From assembly GCA_030426725.1 (NCBI GenBank), contig JAUHXZ010000005.1, forward strand, positions 1-64,000: 64,000 nt of DNA, in the 5' to 3' direction. Position numbers and translations under genes: made by a program. Below, in pieces: positions 25,446 to 34,215 of this stretch. This DNA comes from Actinomycetes bacterium (GTDB taxonomy: Bacteria; Actinomycetota; Actinomycetes; Propionibacteriales; Propionibacteriaceae). Position 1 is the first letter of the stretch. Each line of letters starts with the position of its first letter. The notes below the pieces were generated by a model. That model was not told the origin of the DNA. It worked only from the letters and a program-made list of their open reading frames with translations, and did not search any database.

Positions 25446-27281
25446 TCAGTCGAGCTTGCGCGCGGCGCCCTTGTCCGCCGACTGCGCGAGCATCCCGAAG
25501 ATTTTCAGCGACGTGGACACGGACCGCTCCCGGTCCTGCGGCGCCCACCCCTCGGCGTCCCTCGCGGCACGACGCGCCGCGAGGGTCTCGTCGTCGACGT
25601 TGAGGGTCATGGACCGGTTCGGGATGGAGATGGTGATCGTGTCACCGTTCTCGACCAGGCCGATCGCGCCACCAGAGGCGGCCTCCGGGGAGACGTGACC
25701 GATCGAAAGACCCGAGGAGCCTCCGGAGAACCGCCCGTCGGTGATGAGCGCGCACTGCGGGCCCAGACCCAGGGCCTTCAGGTACGACGTCGGGTACAGC
25801 ATCTCCTGCATGCCGGGCCCGCCCTTGGGGCCCTCGTAGCGGACGATGACGATGTCGCCGGGCTCGACCTTCTTGCCGAGGATGGTCTCAACGGCCTCCT
25901 CCTGGGACTCGGTCACCACGGCACGGCCGGTGAACTCCCACTGGTGCTCGGGCACGCCGGCCGTCTTGACGATGGCGCCGTCGGGGGCGAGGTTGCCGGT
26001 GAGGACCGCCAGCCCGCCGTCGACCGTGTACGGGGTCTCGACGGAGCGGATGCATCCGCCCTCCGAGTCCGTGTCGAGGGTCTCCCACCGGTTGGTCGAC
26101 GAGAACGCCTCAGTGGTACGGACGCCACCGGGCGCCGCGTGGAACAGCTCGATGGCCTCGGGGGTGGCCAGGCCGCCGCGGATGTCCCAGTCGTTCAGCC
26201 ACTGCTCCATGCTCGGCGAGTGCACGCAACTGACGGTCTCGTCCAGCTTGCCGCCTCGCTTGAGCTCGCCGAGGATCGCGGGGATTCCGCCGGCGCGGTG
26301 GACGTCCTCCATGTAGTAGCGGGCCGAGTTGGGTGCGACCTTGGCCAGGCAGGGGGTGACGCGGGAGATGGCGTCGATGTCGGCCATCGTGAAGTCGACG
26401 CCCGCCTCCTGGGCGGCCGCGAGCAGGTGCAGGACGGTGTTGGTGGAGCCACCCATGGCCACGTCGAGCTTCATCGCGTTCGAGAAGGCGCTCTTGGTGG
26501 CGATCGACAGTGGCAGGACCGACGCGTCGTCATCGTCGTACCAGCGGCGCGCCAACTCGACGACGGTGCGGCCGGCCTCCTGGAACAGCCCCTTGCGGGC
26601 CGACGCGGTGGCCAGGGTGGAACCGTTGCCGGGCAGCGCCAGGCCGATGGCCTCGAGCAGGCAGTTCATGGAGTTGGCCGTGAACATGCCGGAGCAGGAT
26701 CCGCACGTCGGGCAGGCGCTCTCCTCGATGCGGCCCAGCTCCTCGTCGGTGACGTTGGGATCCACGGCGGAGACCATCGCGTCGACGAGGTCCAGCGACT
26801 TGACGACGCCGTCCTTGACGACGGCGTGGCCGGCCTCCATGGGGCCGCCGGAGACGAACACGGTGGGGATGTTGAGTCGCAGGGCCGCGAGGAACATGCC
26901 GGGCGTGATCTTGTCGCAGTTGGAGATGCACACCAGGGCGTCCGCGCAGTGTGCGTTGGCCATGTACTCGACGGAGTCGGCGATGAGTTCGCGGCTGGGC
27001 AGTGAGTACAGCATGCCGCCGTGGCCCATCGCGATGCCGTCGTCGACGGCGATCGTGTTGAACTCGCGGCCGATGCCGCCGGCCTCGGCGATCGACTCGG
27101 ACACCAGCCTGCCCATGTCACGGAGGTGGACGTGGCCCGGCACGAACTGCGTGAACGAGTTCGCCACGGCGACGATCGGCTTGCCGAAGTCCGAGTCCGT
27201 GACACCCGTGGCGCGCCAGAGGGCGCGGGCGCCCGCCATATTGCGGCCGTGGGTGGTGGTGCGGGACCGGAGTGCCGGCAT
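25446..27281 (-). CDS. ilvD: Dihydroxy-acid dehydratase IlvD
   Basis: 611-aa Fe-S enzyme of valine, leucine and isoleucine synthesis, converting 2,3-dihydroxy acids to 2-oxo acids. Iron-sulfur ligands are the Cys in [10 protein letters not shown] and in [28 protein letters not shown] and [11 protein letters not shown] are family signatures. The length is that of the long, about 610-aa, E. coli-type IlvD. ATG at 27281 is preceded by GGAGGAACTC; the ATG twelve bases upstream overlaps that ribosome site. Confidence 0.96.
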   Translation of the reverse strand: MPALRSRTTTHGRNMAGARALWRATGVTDSDFGKPIVAVANSFTQFVPGHVHLRDMGRLVSESIAEAGGIGREFNTIAVDDGIAMGHGGMLYSLPSRELIADSVEYMANAHCADALVCISNCDKITPGMFLAALRLNIPTVFVSGGPMEAGHAVVKDGVVKSLDLVDAMVSAVDPNVTDEELGRIEESACPTCGSCSGMFTANSMNCLLEAIGLALPGNGSTLATASARKGLFQEAGRTVVELARRWYDDDDASVLPLSIATKSAFSNAMKLDVAMGGSTNTVLHLLAAAQEAGVDFTMADIDAISRVTPCLAKVAPNSARYYMEDVHRAGGIPAILGELKRGGKLDETVSCVHSPSMEQWLNDWDIRGGLATPEAIELFHAAPGGVRTTEAFSSTNRWETLDTDSEGGCIRSVETPYTVDGGLAVLTGNLAPDGAIVKTAGVPEHQWEFTGRAVVTESQEEAVETILGKKVEPGDIVIVRYEGPKGGPGMQEMLYPTSYLKALGLGPQCALITDGRFSGGSSGLSIGHVSPEAASGGAIGLVENGDTITISIPNRSMTLNVDDETLAARRAARDAEGWAPQDRERSVSTSLKIFGMLAQSADKGAARKLD

Positions 27282-27399
27282 GAGTTCCTCCATCGTGGCT
27301 AGGGGTACCGAACCAGCTTACCCGCCGCCCCCGGACCGTCCGGGGTTCGTCCGCTCCCACGCTGACCCTCAAGTCCGGCGGCGGACGCCTTGGTGGTCC

Positions 27400-28197
27400 C
27401 TATTCTCCGGTCGCGACGGGGCGCGAGGTGTGGCTGTACTGGGACCAGGACCCCGGATAAAGGCGGCCGCGGCCCAGGCCCGCGTGCTCGAGGGCGATGA
27501 GGTTGTGGCAGGCTGTGACGCCGGACCCGCAGTAGGCGATGACCCCGGTGGCGTCGCCGATCGTGGCGAAACGTTCGCGCAGCTCGGCGGGCGTCTTGAA
27601 CCGTCCGTCCGGGGTGAGGTTGTCCGTCATCGGGAAGCTCAACGCTCCGGGGATGTGGCCGGCCTTGCTGTCGATCGGTTCCATGTCGCCCCGGTAGCGT
27701 TCCGCGCCGCGGGCGTCCAGGACCATCGCCCCGGTAGACGCGTCGTCGATGTCGGCGAGGGCGTCGTCGGGCCAGGAAGTGACCTCGAACTCTGCCCGGA
27801 GCCTGGCGGGGACCTCGGTGGTCAGCTCCCCCTCCCACGCCTGAAGGCCACCGTCGAGGAGCGCGGCGTCGTGGCCGAGGATCCGCAGCAGCCACACGAG
27901 CCTTCCGGCCATGGCCCCGCCCGCATCGTCGTAGGCCACGACGGTGTCAGTGGCCCCGATACCCACGTGGGCCAGTCCTTCTGCGAAGACGGCCGGCGGG
28001 GGAAGCGGGTGGCGCCCGCGGGCGGCCGACGGCCGGTCGGCCAGGACCTCGTCCATCGGGACGAACACCGCCCCGGGAATATGGCCCGCAGCGTAGGCGG
28101 CGGCCCCGGACCGGCCGTCGAGATAGTGCCGAACGTCGGCGACGACGACCTCGGGATGAGCTGCGAGCCAGGTCTGGTCGACCACGGGAGGAATCAC
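27400..28197 (-). CDS. Thiosulfate/3-mercaptopyruvate sulfurtransferase (tandem rhodanese)
   Basis: 265-aa two-domain rhodanese. The N-terminal domain (1-125) is catalytically inactive but has DVRHYLDGRSG and AAGHIPGAVFV; the C-terminal domain carries the active-site loop YCGSGVTAC with the persulfide Cys. CGSGV is closer to mercaptopyruvate sulfurtransferases than to the CRKGVT of thiosulfate-specific enzymes. Roles include cyanide detoxification and sulfane-sulfur transfer. ATG at 28197; followed leftward by a gap of 118 bases before ilvD. Confidence 0.9.
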   Translation of the reverse strand: MIPPVVDQTWLAAHPEVVVADVRHYLDGRSGAAAYAAGHIPGAVFVPMDEVLADRPSAARGRHPLPPPAVFAEGLAHVGIGATDTVVAYDDAGGAMAGRLVWLLRILGHDAALLDGGLQAWEGELTTEVPARLRAEFEVTSWPDDALADIDDASTGAMVLDARGAERYRGDMEPIDSKAGHIPGALSFPMTDNLTPDGRFKTPAELRERFATIGDATGVIAYCGSGVTACHNLIALEHAGLGRGRLYPGSWSQYSHTSRPVATGE

Positions 28198-28265
28198 GGC
28201 GTCAGCCTACGCCGGGACCGTCGTGGTGATCCTGCGGGGCCGCATACCCGCGTGCCACCGCAGCT

Positions 28266-28676
28266 CTACCGCGCAGCTTGGACGAGCGCCAGCAGCGCCG
28301 CGGCGTACGCCTCCTCCGGGTCCTCGTGGGTGAAGGCGCGCTCGGGCTGCCCGGGGATCTCCACCAGGACCGAGTAGCCGCCCCAGGACGACCTGGCCAG
28401 CGACCGGAACGTACTGCCCAACAACTCGCGCAGCTGGTCCTCACGCGGCAGCCACAGCGCGTTGCTCGCCGGAAGCGAGTCCAGTGCCCACTCGGTAGTG
28501 CCGTTGAAAGCAAGCAACGTGCCGCTGGGGTAGTCCCTGGCCTCCACCACCATGCTCGCCAGCGTGAAGATCTCCCCCGCGAGATCGTGAGCCCGCACCG
28601 AGAAACGGTCGCCCTCGCGCGGCTGCCAGGTCACCCCAGCCGAGGCGAGCCGGTCGGCAGTTTCCCTCGAGATCAT
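28266..28676 (-). CDS. Conserved actinobacterial protein of unknown function
   Basis: 136 aa, soluble and acidic. ISRETADRL, MVVEARDYPSG, FNGTTEWALDS and WLPREDQLRELLG look like a compact conserved family found in many actinobacteria, where it is sometimes labelled a pilus assembly (CpaE-like) protein without ATPase motifs. ATG at 28676 follows AAGGAGG at 9 bases, deciding the start. No pilus genes are nearby, so that label should not be relied on. Confidence 0.72.
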   Translation of the reverse strand: MISRETADRLASAGVTWQPREGDRFSVRAHDLAGEIFTLASMVVEARDYPSGTLLAFNGTTEWALDSLPASNALWLPREDQLRELLGSTFRSLARSSWGGYSVLVEIPGQPERAFTHEDPEEAYAAALLALVQAAR

Positions 28677-28865
28677 CGTCGCTGTCCTCCTTGACGCGTC
28701 GCCTCCCGCCATTGTGCCGTGGCCGGCGAGGGTGGGACCTGATTCCGCGCACACCCACCGTTCGCCAATCCCGATCACAGTGAGCCCGGCACCCACTCGC
28801 GCCCTTCGCCACCACGGAGGATGCTTGCCCCCACCCACGAGGACGGCGCGTTGCGGCGCGGCCGG

Positions 28866-28973
28866 TCAGCCGGAAGGAGCCTCGGGTGGCTTGATGCCCG
28901 TCACGATGTCTTCGAGATCACCGCCCGCGGCGGCGGTGACCGCTCCGATGATGACCAGCGCGTTCTTGAGCAT
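28866..28973 (-). CDS. Small hydrophobic protein, 35 aa
   Basis: ATG at 28973 with an excellent Shine-Dalgarno GAAGGAG five bases upstream, ending at TGA 28866. The first 17 residues after the Met-Leu-Lys-Asn start form a hydrophobic stretch (ALVIIGAVTAAAG), followed by an acidic and Pro-rich tail, so it may be a small membrane-associated peptide. Too short to assign; no homologue recognised. It lies alone between two leftward genes. Confidence 0.5.
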   Translation of the reverse strand: MLKNALVIIGAVTAAAGGDLEDIVTGIKPPEAPSG

Positions 28974-29079
28974 GTCCGCTCCTTCACAAACCGGGCGGCC
29001 CGGCGAGGGACCTGGCCCCGATGGTTCAAGGCTACGCCCGTCGGGTCGGTCGGACAGCTGATGCCGGCGCTACCCACAC

Positions 29080-29105
29080 GGCCCGAGGCCCCGGCCCGAG
29101 GCCCC
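29080..29105. repeat. Tandem duplication of 13 bp
   Basis: Two adjacent copies of GGCCCGAGGCCCC (29080-29092 and 29093-29105), just beyond the stop of the membrane protein gene. Each contains GGCC palindromes and could form alternative hairpins that end transcription. Confidence 0.6.
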
Positions 29106-29114
29106 TTGCGGCGC

Positions 29115-29684
29115 TCAGGCGTTGCGCCGTCCCCACCGCGCTGCGAGGGCGACGATCCCGCCGATCACCAGCAGGATGAAGCTTACCGCTATGGCGAGCC
29201 ACTTGCCGGCGGTGAACAGCGGCGCGAGCTCCGCGAGCACCGGCGTCCGGGCCGGATAGCGTGCCATCACCGTCGCGGTGCAGGTGTTCTCGGCGAAGTC
29301 CAGCGCCACCGCGACCACCGGCAGCAGGGCCACGCGTCGCCACCGGCTCCCGGGAGCCGTCCCTCGTGCCCAGACCCAGGCGAGCGTCGTCAGCAGGAAC
29401 ATTCCGTAGACGATCGGCCAGACGACATCGAAGGTCACGCGCTGGTGGACATAGGCGGCTCGACCTTCCCGTCCCCACGCCTCGGCCGCTGCGTAGAGGT
29501 CGTCGGGGGCGTACGACATGGATGTGTCCGGGGCGGGGTATCGCTCGGTGTAGAACGCCCCGGCATCAAGTTGGGCGGGGAGCACCACCGTCATGAAGAC
29601 CATGAACAGCACCACTGCCCCGATGGCCATCCATCCCCGCACTCCGCGCGCCAGGCGCGCGGCTCCCCGATCCACCACCCTCAT
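29115..29684 (-). CDS. Membrane protein of unknown function, four segments
   Basis: 189 aa. Hydrophobic segments lie at about 19-38, 85-105, 118-135 and 155-182. The first loop (about 40-85) is extracytoplasmic by the positive-inside rule and rich in Tyr/Asp/Ala. A DFAEN motif near residue 130 is a possible conserved site. Family not recognised. ATG at 29684, probably a single-gene transcript. Confidence 0.7.
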   Translation of the reverse strand: MRVVDRGAARLARGVRGWMAIGAVVLFMVFMTVVLPAQLDAGAFYTERYPAPDTSMSYAPDDLYAAAEAWGREGRAAYVHQRVTFDVVWPIVYGMFLLTTLAWVWARGTAPGSRWRRVALLPVVAVALDFAENTCTATVMARYPARTPVLAELAPLFTAGKWLAIAVSFILLVIGGIVALAARWGRRNA

Positions 29685-29885
29685 CGCACCCCCGTCCCTT
29701 GTGATGATGCGATGCTATGTCGTTGTCACGGCCGGATGCCCCAAACGGGGCATCGAGCCCGGGTGTGTCGACTAGGGCCATGTGCACGTCATCGTGTGAA
29801 GGCCCGATCGAAGTTCTGAGGTGATCACATGCACGGGCGTGAGCCCGGCCACAGCAGCCCGCGAGCGCCAGGGACAAGCCGCCTG

Positions 29886-29968
29886 CCTTGAGCCTGATCC
29901 ATGGATCAACGTCGAAATCATTCCGAAATCGGGTGAATCAGCGGTTGGGACACGGATCAGGCTCAAGG
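29886..29968. repeat. 83-bp element bounded by a perfect 15-bp inverted repeat
   Basis: CCTTGAGCCTGATCC (29886-29900) and its exact reverse complement (29954-29968) flank a 53-base A-T-richer core that includes two copies of CGAAATC. It could be a large stem-loop RNA or the remnant of a small non-autonomous element. No target-site duplication is evident and no second copy was seen in the window. Confidence 0.55.
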
Positions 29969-30026
29969 GTCGTGCAAGCAGTACGCATCATGACTCCCGA
30001 GCGTCCTGTCATCGTCCAGAAGCGGA

Positions 30027-30059
30027 AGTGGGGGCACCGAACTGAATCGGTGCCCCACT
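30027..30059 (-). terminator. Terminator of nrdJ
   Basis: Stem AGTGGGGGCACCGA / TCGGTGCCCCACT with one bulged base and a 6-base loop, starting 24 bases after the nrdJ stop. Confidence 0.8.
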
Positions 30060-30082
30060 CCCACGGCGAGTTGCTACTCCTG

Positions 30083-32929
30083 TCAGCTGCAGCCGCTCGT
30101 CGAACCGCAGCCCTCGCAGACGTAGCAGGATCCACTCGGACGCATCTTCGTGCCGCAGGTCATGCACAGTGGTGCGTCGACCTCGCGACCGGTGATCGAC
30201 TCGAGCAGTTCCGCCGTTGTGCGGGCGGTCCCCGCGTCCGTCGATTCGGGGGCGTCGATGAGGGAGGGCTGACGGGCGCCGTCGACCTTGAAGTTGTCAC
30301 CCGCGTCGTTGCGCAGGGACACGGCCTCCGGCAGCTCCGCCTCGTCCTCCTCCGAAAGGTAGGACCCGGTCTCGACGTACCGGGCACGCTCGGCCGCGGT
30401 GTAGATGCCCAGCTCGGCACGGTCGTCGAAGCTGAGGTAGTCCAACGCGAGGCGGCGGAAGATGTAGTCCATGAAGGACTGCGCGATCCGGATGTCCGGG
30501 TCGTCGGTCATGCCGGCGGGCTCGAACTTCAGGTTGGTGAACTTCTGCACGAAGCTCTCGAGCGGCACGCCGTACTGCAGGCCGATCGACACGGCGATCG
30601 AGAACGCGTCCATCACACCGGCGAGGGTCGAGCCCTGCTTGCCAAGCTTGAGGAACACCTCTCCTATCCGGCCGTCGTCGTAGGCGCTGGACGTCATGTA
30701 CCCCTCGGCGCCGCTGACGGAGAAGCTCGTCGTGCGGGAGGCACGCGACTTCGGCAACCGCTGCCGCTTGGCGCGGTACTCGATGCGGACCTCCGGCTCC
30801 GCCTTCTTGTCCTCCTTCTTGCTCCCCTCGGAGAGCGGCTGGCCGACCTTGCAGTTGTCGCGGTAGACGGCGAGGGCCTTGAGGCCGAGCTTCCAGCCCT
30901 GCAGGTAGACATCCTCGATGTCCTCCACAGTGGCGGTCTCGGGCAGGTTGACCGTCTTGGAGATGGCCCCCGACAGGAACGGCTGGACCGCACCCATCAT
31001 TCGAACGTGCCCCATCGGCTTGATGGCGCGGGTTCCCATGGCGGTGTCGAAGACCTCGTAGTGCTCCGCGGCCAGGCCGGGGGCGCCGACGACGTGCCCG
31101 TTGGCGGAGATGAACTCGACGATCGCGTCGATCTCCTCGGAGTCGTAGCCGAGGCGCTTGAGGGCCCGCGGGATGGTCTGGTTGACGATCTGCATGGAGC
31201 CGCCGCCGACGAGTTTCTTGAACTTCACCAGGGAGAAGTCGGGCTCGATGCCGGTCGTGTCGCAGTCCATCATGAAGCCGATGGTCCCGGTGGGCGCCAG
31301 GACGGAGGCCTGCGCGTTGCGGAAGCCGTTCTTCGCGCCGAGCGTGACAACCCGGTCCCACTCGCGGGTGGCGACCTCGTGCAGCTTGCTGTCGTCGGGC
31401 ATGAACCGCATGTCGTCGTTCGCGGCGCGATGCTTGCGCATGACGCCCTGGTGGGCGTCGGCGTTCTCCGCGTAGCCGTTGTACGTCCCCACCACGGCCG
31501 CCAGTTCGGCCGAGCGGCGGTAGGACGTGCCGGTCATGATCGACGTGATGGCGGCTGCCGTCGAGCGGCCGCCCTCCGAGTCGTAGCCCTTGCCCATGGC
31601 CATGAGCAGGGCGCCCAGGTTGGCGTAGCCGATGCCCAACTGGCGGAAGTTGCGCGTGGTCTCACCGATCGACTCCGTCGGGAAGTCCGCGAAGCAGATG
31701 GAGATGTCCATCGCGGTGATGATGAGCTCGACGGCCTTGACGAACAGTTCCGCGTCGAAGGTGCCGTCGGCCTTGAGGAACTTGAGCAGGTTCAGCGAGG
31801 CCAGGTTGCACGACGAGTTGTCGAGGCTCATGTACTCCGAGCACGGGTTGGAGGCCGTGATGGGCCCGGTCACCGGGTTGGTGTGCCAGGCGTTGATGGT
31901 GTCGTGGTACTGGAGGCCCGGGTCGGCGCACTCCCAGGCCGCCTGGGAGATCTTGCGGAACAGCTCCTTGGCGTCGACCTCCTCGATCACGCGGCCGTCC
32001 ATGCGCGCACGCAGACCGAACTTCTCCCCGCCCTCGACCGCGTTCATGAACTCGTCGCTGACGCGGACCGAGTTGTTGGCGTTCTGGTACTGGACGCTGG
32101 TGATGTCGTGCCCGCCGAGGTCCATGTCGAACCCGGCGTCCCGCAGCGCGCGGATCTTGTCCTCCTCGCGGGCCTTCGTCTCGACGAACTCCTCGATGTC
32201 GGGGTGGTCGACGTCGAGCACGACCATCTTCGCCGCGCGACGCGTGGCGCCGCCGGACTTGATAGTGCCGGCCGACGCATCGGCGCCGCGCATGAAGGAG
32301 ACGGGGCCGGACGCGGTGCCACCCGAACTCAGAAGCTCCTTCGAGGACCGGATCCGCGACAGGTTGAGGCCGGCGCCGGAGCCGCCCTTGAAGATGAAGC
32401 CCTCCTCCTTGTACCAGTTGAGGATCGACTCCATGGAGTCGTCGACACTGAGGATGAAACACGCACTGACCTGCTGGGGCGAGGGGGTGCCCACGTTGAA
32501 CCACACCGGCGAGTTGAACGAGAAGTACTGGTTGAGCAGCATCCAGGTGAGTTCGTGCTCGAAAATCTCGGCATCCTCGTCGGAGGCGAAGTAGCCGTAC
32601 TCCTTGCCGGCCGAGGCGTATGACTTCACGACCCGGTCGATGAGGGTGCGCAGGCTGTCCTCGCGCTGCGGGGTGCCCAGCGCGCCGCGGAAGTACTTGG
32701 TGGTGACGATCGTGGAGGCGTTGACGCTCCACGATGACGGGAACTCCACGCCCAGCTGCTCGAAGACCGCCTCGCCCGTGCGCCAGTTGGTCTGGACGAC
32801 GTCACGCCGGTCCCACTCCACCTCGTCGTAGGGATGCACGCCGGGCTTGGTGAACACTCGCCCGATGACGAGCCCCTTGCCCTGCTCTGTTGCCTTGCGT
32901 CGCGTGGTGCGCGCTGCTGTCGCGGTCAT
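30083..32929 (-). CDS. nrdJ: Adenosylcobalamin-dependent (class II) ribonucleotide reductase
   Basis: 948-aa single-chain class II reductase making dNTP precursors with a cobalamin-generated thiyl radical. ACFILSVDDS carries one redox Cys, NPCSEYMSLDNSSCNLASLN the radical Cys and second-site residues, and PTGTIGFMMDCDTTG a conserved substrate loop. The C-terminus ends in a zinc-ribbon-like Cys cluster (CMTCGTKM, CYVCEGCG, and a final Cys near the end) that re-reduces the active site. It is 52 bases downstream of nrdR. No nrdEF or nrdD lies in the window. Confidence 0.97.
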   Translation of the reverse strand: MTATAARTTRRKATEQGKGLVIGRVFTKPGVHPYDEVEWDRRDVVQTNWRTGEAVFEQLGVEFPSSWSVNASTIVTTKYFRGALGTPQREDSLRTLIDRVVKSYASAGKEYGYFASDEDAEIFEHELTWMLLNQYFSFNSPVWFNVGTPSPQQVSACFILSVDDSMESILNWYKEEGFIFKGGSGAGLNLSRIRSSKELLSSGGTASGPVSFMRGADASAGTIKSGGATRRAAKMVVLDVDHPDIEEFVETKAREEDKIRALRDAGFDMDLGGHDITSVQYQNANNSVRVSDEFMNAVEGGEKFGLRARMDGRVIEEVDAKELFRKISQAAWECADPGLQYHDTINAWHTNPVTGPITASNPCSEYMSLDNSSCNLASLNLLKFLKADGTFDAELFVKAVELIITAMDISICFADFPTESIGETTRNFRQLGIGYANLGALLMAMGKGYDSEGGRSTAAAITSIMTGTSYRRSAELAAVVGTYNGYAENADAHQGVMRKHRAANDDMRFMPDDSKLHEVATREWDRVVTLGAKNGFRNAQASVLAPTGTIGFMMDCDTTGIEPDFSLVKFKKLVGGGSMQIVNQTIPRALKRLGYDSEEIDAIVEFISANGHVVGAPGLAAEHYEVFDTAMGTRAIKPMGHVRMMGAVQPFLSGAISKTVNLPETATVEDIEDVYLQGWKLGLKALAVYRDNCKVGQPLSEGSKKEDKKAEPEVRIEYRAKRQRLPKSRASRTTSFSVSGAEGYMTSSAYDDGRIGEVFLKLGKQGSTLAGVMDAFSIAVSIGLQYGVPLESFVQKFTNLKFEPAGMTDDPDIRIAQSFMDYIFRRLALDYLSFDDRAELGIYTAAERARYVETGSYLSEEDEAELPEAVSLRNDAGDNFKVDGARQPSLIDAPESTDAGTARTTAELLESITGREVDAPLCMTCGTKMRPSGSCYVCEGCGSTSGCS

Positions 32930-32981
32930 ACTGCTACCCCTCGTTCGTGTGGTGTGCGTTGGATGCTGCTGTGCTGACGGA

Positions 32982-33497
32982 TCAGCGGATCAATGGTTCC
33001 TGGGCCGACGCGACCTCGATGGCGGCGACCTCGGCTCGTAGGCTCTTCTCGGCCGCGCTGAGCCGGAGCGCGTCGATCTCCTTCTGGAAGTCGTCAACAG
33101 AGCCGTAGTTCCTGTAGACGCTCGCGAAGCGCAGATAGGCCACTTCGTCCAGTTCCTCGAGTGGCCCGAGGATGGCGATGCCGATCTGCTCGGCGGGGAT
33201 CTCGGCCATGCCGGAGGCCCGCAGGGACTCCTCCACGCGCTGCGCGAGCGCCGCGAGCTGGGCCGCGGTGACCGGCCGACCCTTGCATGCCTTCGACACC
33301 CCCTTGATGACCTTGTCCCGGTTGAAGGACTCAACGACCCCCGACCGCTTCACGACGGTCAGGACGATCTGCTCAACGGTGGTGAACTTGCGCTCACACG
33401 CAGGGCAGACCCTCCGCCGCCGGATGGCGGACCCGTCCTCGGCCGCGCGCGAATCCGACACCTTGGTGTCGAGATGGCGGCAGAACGGGCAATGCAT
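32982..33497 (-). CDS. nrdR: Transcriptional repressor NrdR
   Basis: 171 aa. The N-terminal zinc ribbon starts at MHCPFC with the second Cys pair in [12 protein letters not shown]; the ATP-cone (about 49-139) senses dATP/ATP. NrdR represses ribonucleotide reductase genes at high dATP. ATG at 33497 is fixed by the zinc ribbon, which always starts the protein; longer frames run into the upstream region. C-terminal about 25 residues are an Ala/Glu-rich extension. Transcribed with nrdJ. Confidence 0.96.
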   Translation of the reverse strand: MHCPFCRHLDTKVSDSRAAEDGSAIRRRRVCPACERKFTTVEQIVLTVVKRSGVVESFNRDKVIKGVSKACKGRPVTAAQLAALAQRVEESLRASGMAEIPAEQIGIAILGPLEELDEVAYLRFASVYRNYGSVDDFQKEIDALRLSAAEKSLRAEVAAIEVASAQEPLIR

Positions 33498-33584
33498 GAG
33501 GTGTTCTCCCCGGATCGGAAGCGGAGGGCCAACCCTGCCACCTTGTGACCGAGACCACAACCTGTAGGGAAAACCATCCACTGC

Positions 33585-33604
33585 AACTACTAGATATAGG
33601 GGAG
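33585..33604 (-). promoter_or_regulatory. Candidate NrdR box upstream of nrdR
   Basis: A site containing CTACTAGATATAGGGGAG resembles the acaCwAtATaTwgtgt NrdR consensus, with CTA(G/T)ATATAG at its centre. It is about 90 bases upstream of nrdR. A second weaker CTAGATC motif lies at 33606-33612. NrdR boxes normally occur in pairs. Confidence 0.4.
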
Positions 33605-33683
33605 CCTAGATCTCACGGGGGTCACATACAAGGAAACACGCCCAACAAAGTCACCCGGTTTCCGCCTCGAGCCGTGACCGCGC

Positions 33684-34016
33684 TCAGCGCCCGGTCACGT
33701 GCGCCCAAGCCGGATCCCCCGCGACATACCCGAGCGCCGGGTCCGGCTGAGCATTCTCCACGAACTGTGCCACCGACGCCACCGCTCCCACGGCTGCGAC
33801 GACGCCGACCAGCGCGACCCGGACAGCCAGCCACGGCGATCTGCGCGGACGCTCGACAGCACAGGAGGCCGCGGGGCGGATGCGCCCCGGGGCGACGGGG
33901 CGTGCGGGGTGAGCCACGGGCCCGCCGAACTCGGGGCGCGCAACCGGGGACACAGCCACGACGCGACGCGGACCGGAGCCGACGACCTGGAAACGGACTG
34001 CGGTGGACGCTGCCAT
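33684..34016 (-). CDS. Small single-pass membrane protein in the lexA-divergent SOS position
   Basis: 110 aa. The N-terminal about 58 residues are basic and Pro/Arg-rich, presumably cytoplasmic; one hydrophobic segment (about 61-86) follows, then a short tail. AGGAGG precedes the ATG at 34016. The gene facing lexA in actinobacteria usually encodes an SOS-induced division inhibitor or wall hydrolase with a C-terminal LysM domain (Rv2719c/ChiZ; YneA in Bacillus; DivS in Corynebacterium). Here no LysM domain is present, only about 25 residues after the membrane segment. Two LexA boxes sit in its promoter. A division-inhibitor role is inferred from position and regulation only. Confidence 0.75.
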   Translation of the reverse strand: MAASTAVRFQVVGSGPRRVVAVSPVARPEFGGPVAHPARPVAPGRIRPAASCAVERPRRSPWLAVRVALVGVVAAVGAVASVAQFVENAQPDPALGYVAGDPAWAHVTGR

Positions 34017-34026
34017 TTCAACCTCC

Positions 34027-34087
34027 TAGAACACCTGTTCGTTTACGAGCCTAACCCATATCGCTGCCGAATGGAACACTCGTTCGA
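34027..34087 (-). promoter_or_regulatory. Promoter with two LexA boxes for the small SOS membrane protein
   Basis: Box 1 is TAGAACACCTGTTCGT (34027-34042); box 2 is TGGAACACTCGTTCGA (34072-34087); both contain GAAC-N4-GTTC. Read leftward, -35 TTCCAT (34076-34071), 17 bp, -10 TAGGCT (34053-34048). Box 2 covers the -35 and box 1 the start region, so LexA binding would block the promoter twice. Confidence 0.8.
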
Positions 34088-34179
34088 GATGAGTTTCTGC
34101 CGCCCCCAGCGGGGCCACACCGACACTCAATCGGGCACCACTGACAATTTCCGTTCGCCGGCGACACGCGCCCCACTTA

Positions 34180-34209
34180 TCGAACACACGTTCGCGGACG
34201 CGGTAACAT
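34180..34209 (+). promoter_or_regulatory. LexA box and promoter of lexA
   Basis: TCGAACACACGTTCGC (34180-34195) matches the actinobacterial SOS consensus. A -10 TAACAT (34204-34209) ends six bases before the ATG, so the transcript probably starts at or next to the start codon (leaderless). The box overlaps the -35 region. Confidence 0.8.
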
Positions 34210-34215
34210 CCAGGT

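Larger units (their letters stand above)
29685..30082. other. 398-base intergenic region with hairpins and an inverted-repeat element
   Basis: No convincing gene. It holds a GATGCCCC / GGGGCATC hairpin (29734-29753), a GTGATCAC palindrome (about 29821-29828), an 83-bp inverted-repeat element (29886-29968) and the nrdJ terminator. The stretch 29900-29950 is much richer in A+T than its surroundings. Confidence 0.6.

Noticed and set aside
28266-28676. Pilus assembly protein CpaE label for the 136-aa protein
   Set aside because: No ATPase motifs, no pilus genes nearby and far shorter than CpaE; kept as unknown function.
29888-32623. Open frame of over 900 codons on the + strand opposite nrdJ
   Set aside because: It is the antisense of a clear nrdJ. 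Its composition is Arg/Gly/Val/Asp repeats typical of high-GC shadow frames, and no ribosome site leads it.
32930-33100. Cobalamin riboswitch in front of B12-dependent nrdJ
   Set aside because: nrdJ is only 52 bases from nrdR and neither upstream region shows a B12 box; control by NrdR fits better.
33684-34016. LysM domain in the lexA-facing protein
   Set aside because: The residues after the membrane segment are too few and show no LysM pattern (no Y-x-V-x-x-G-D-T-L-x-x-I).
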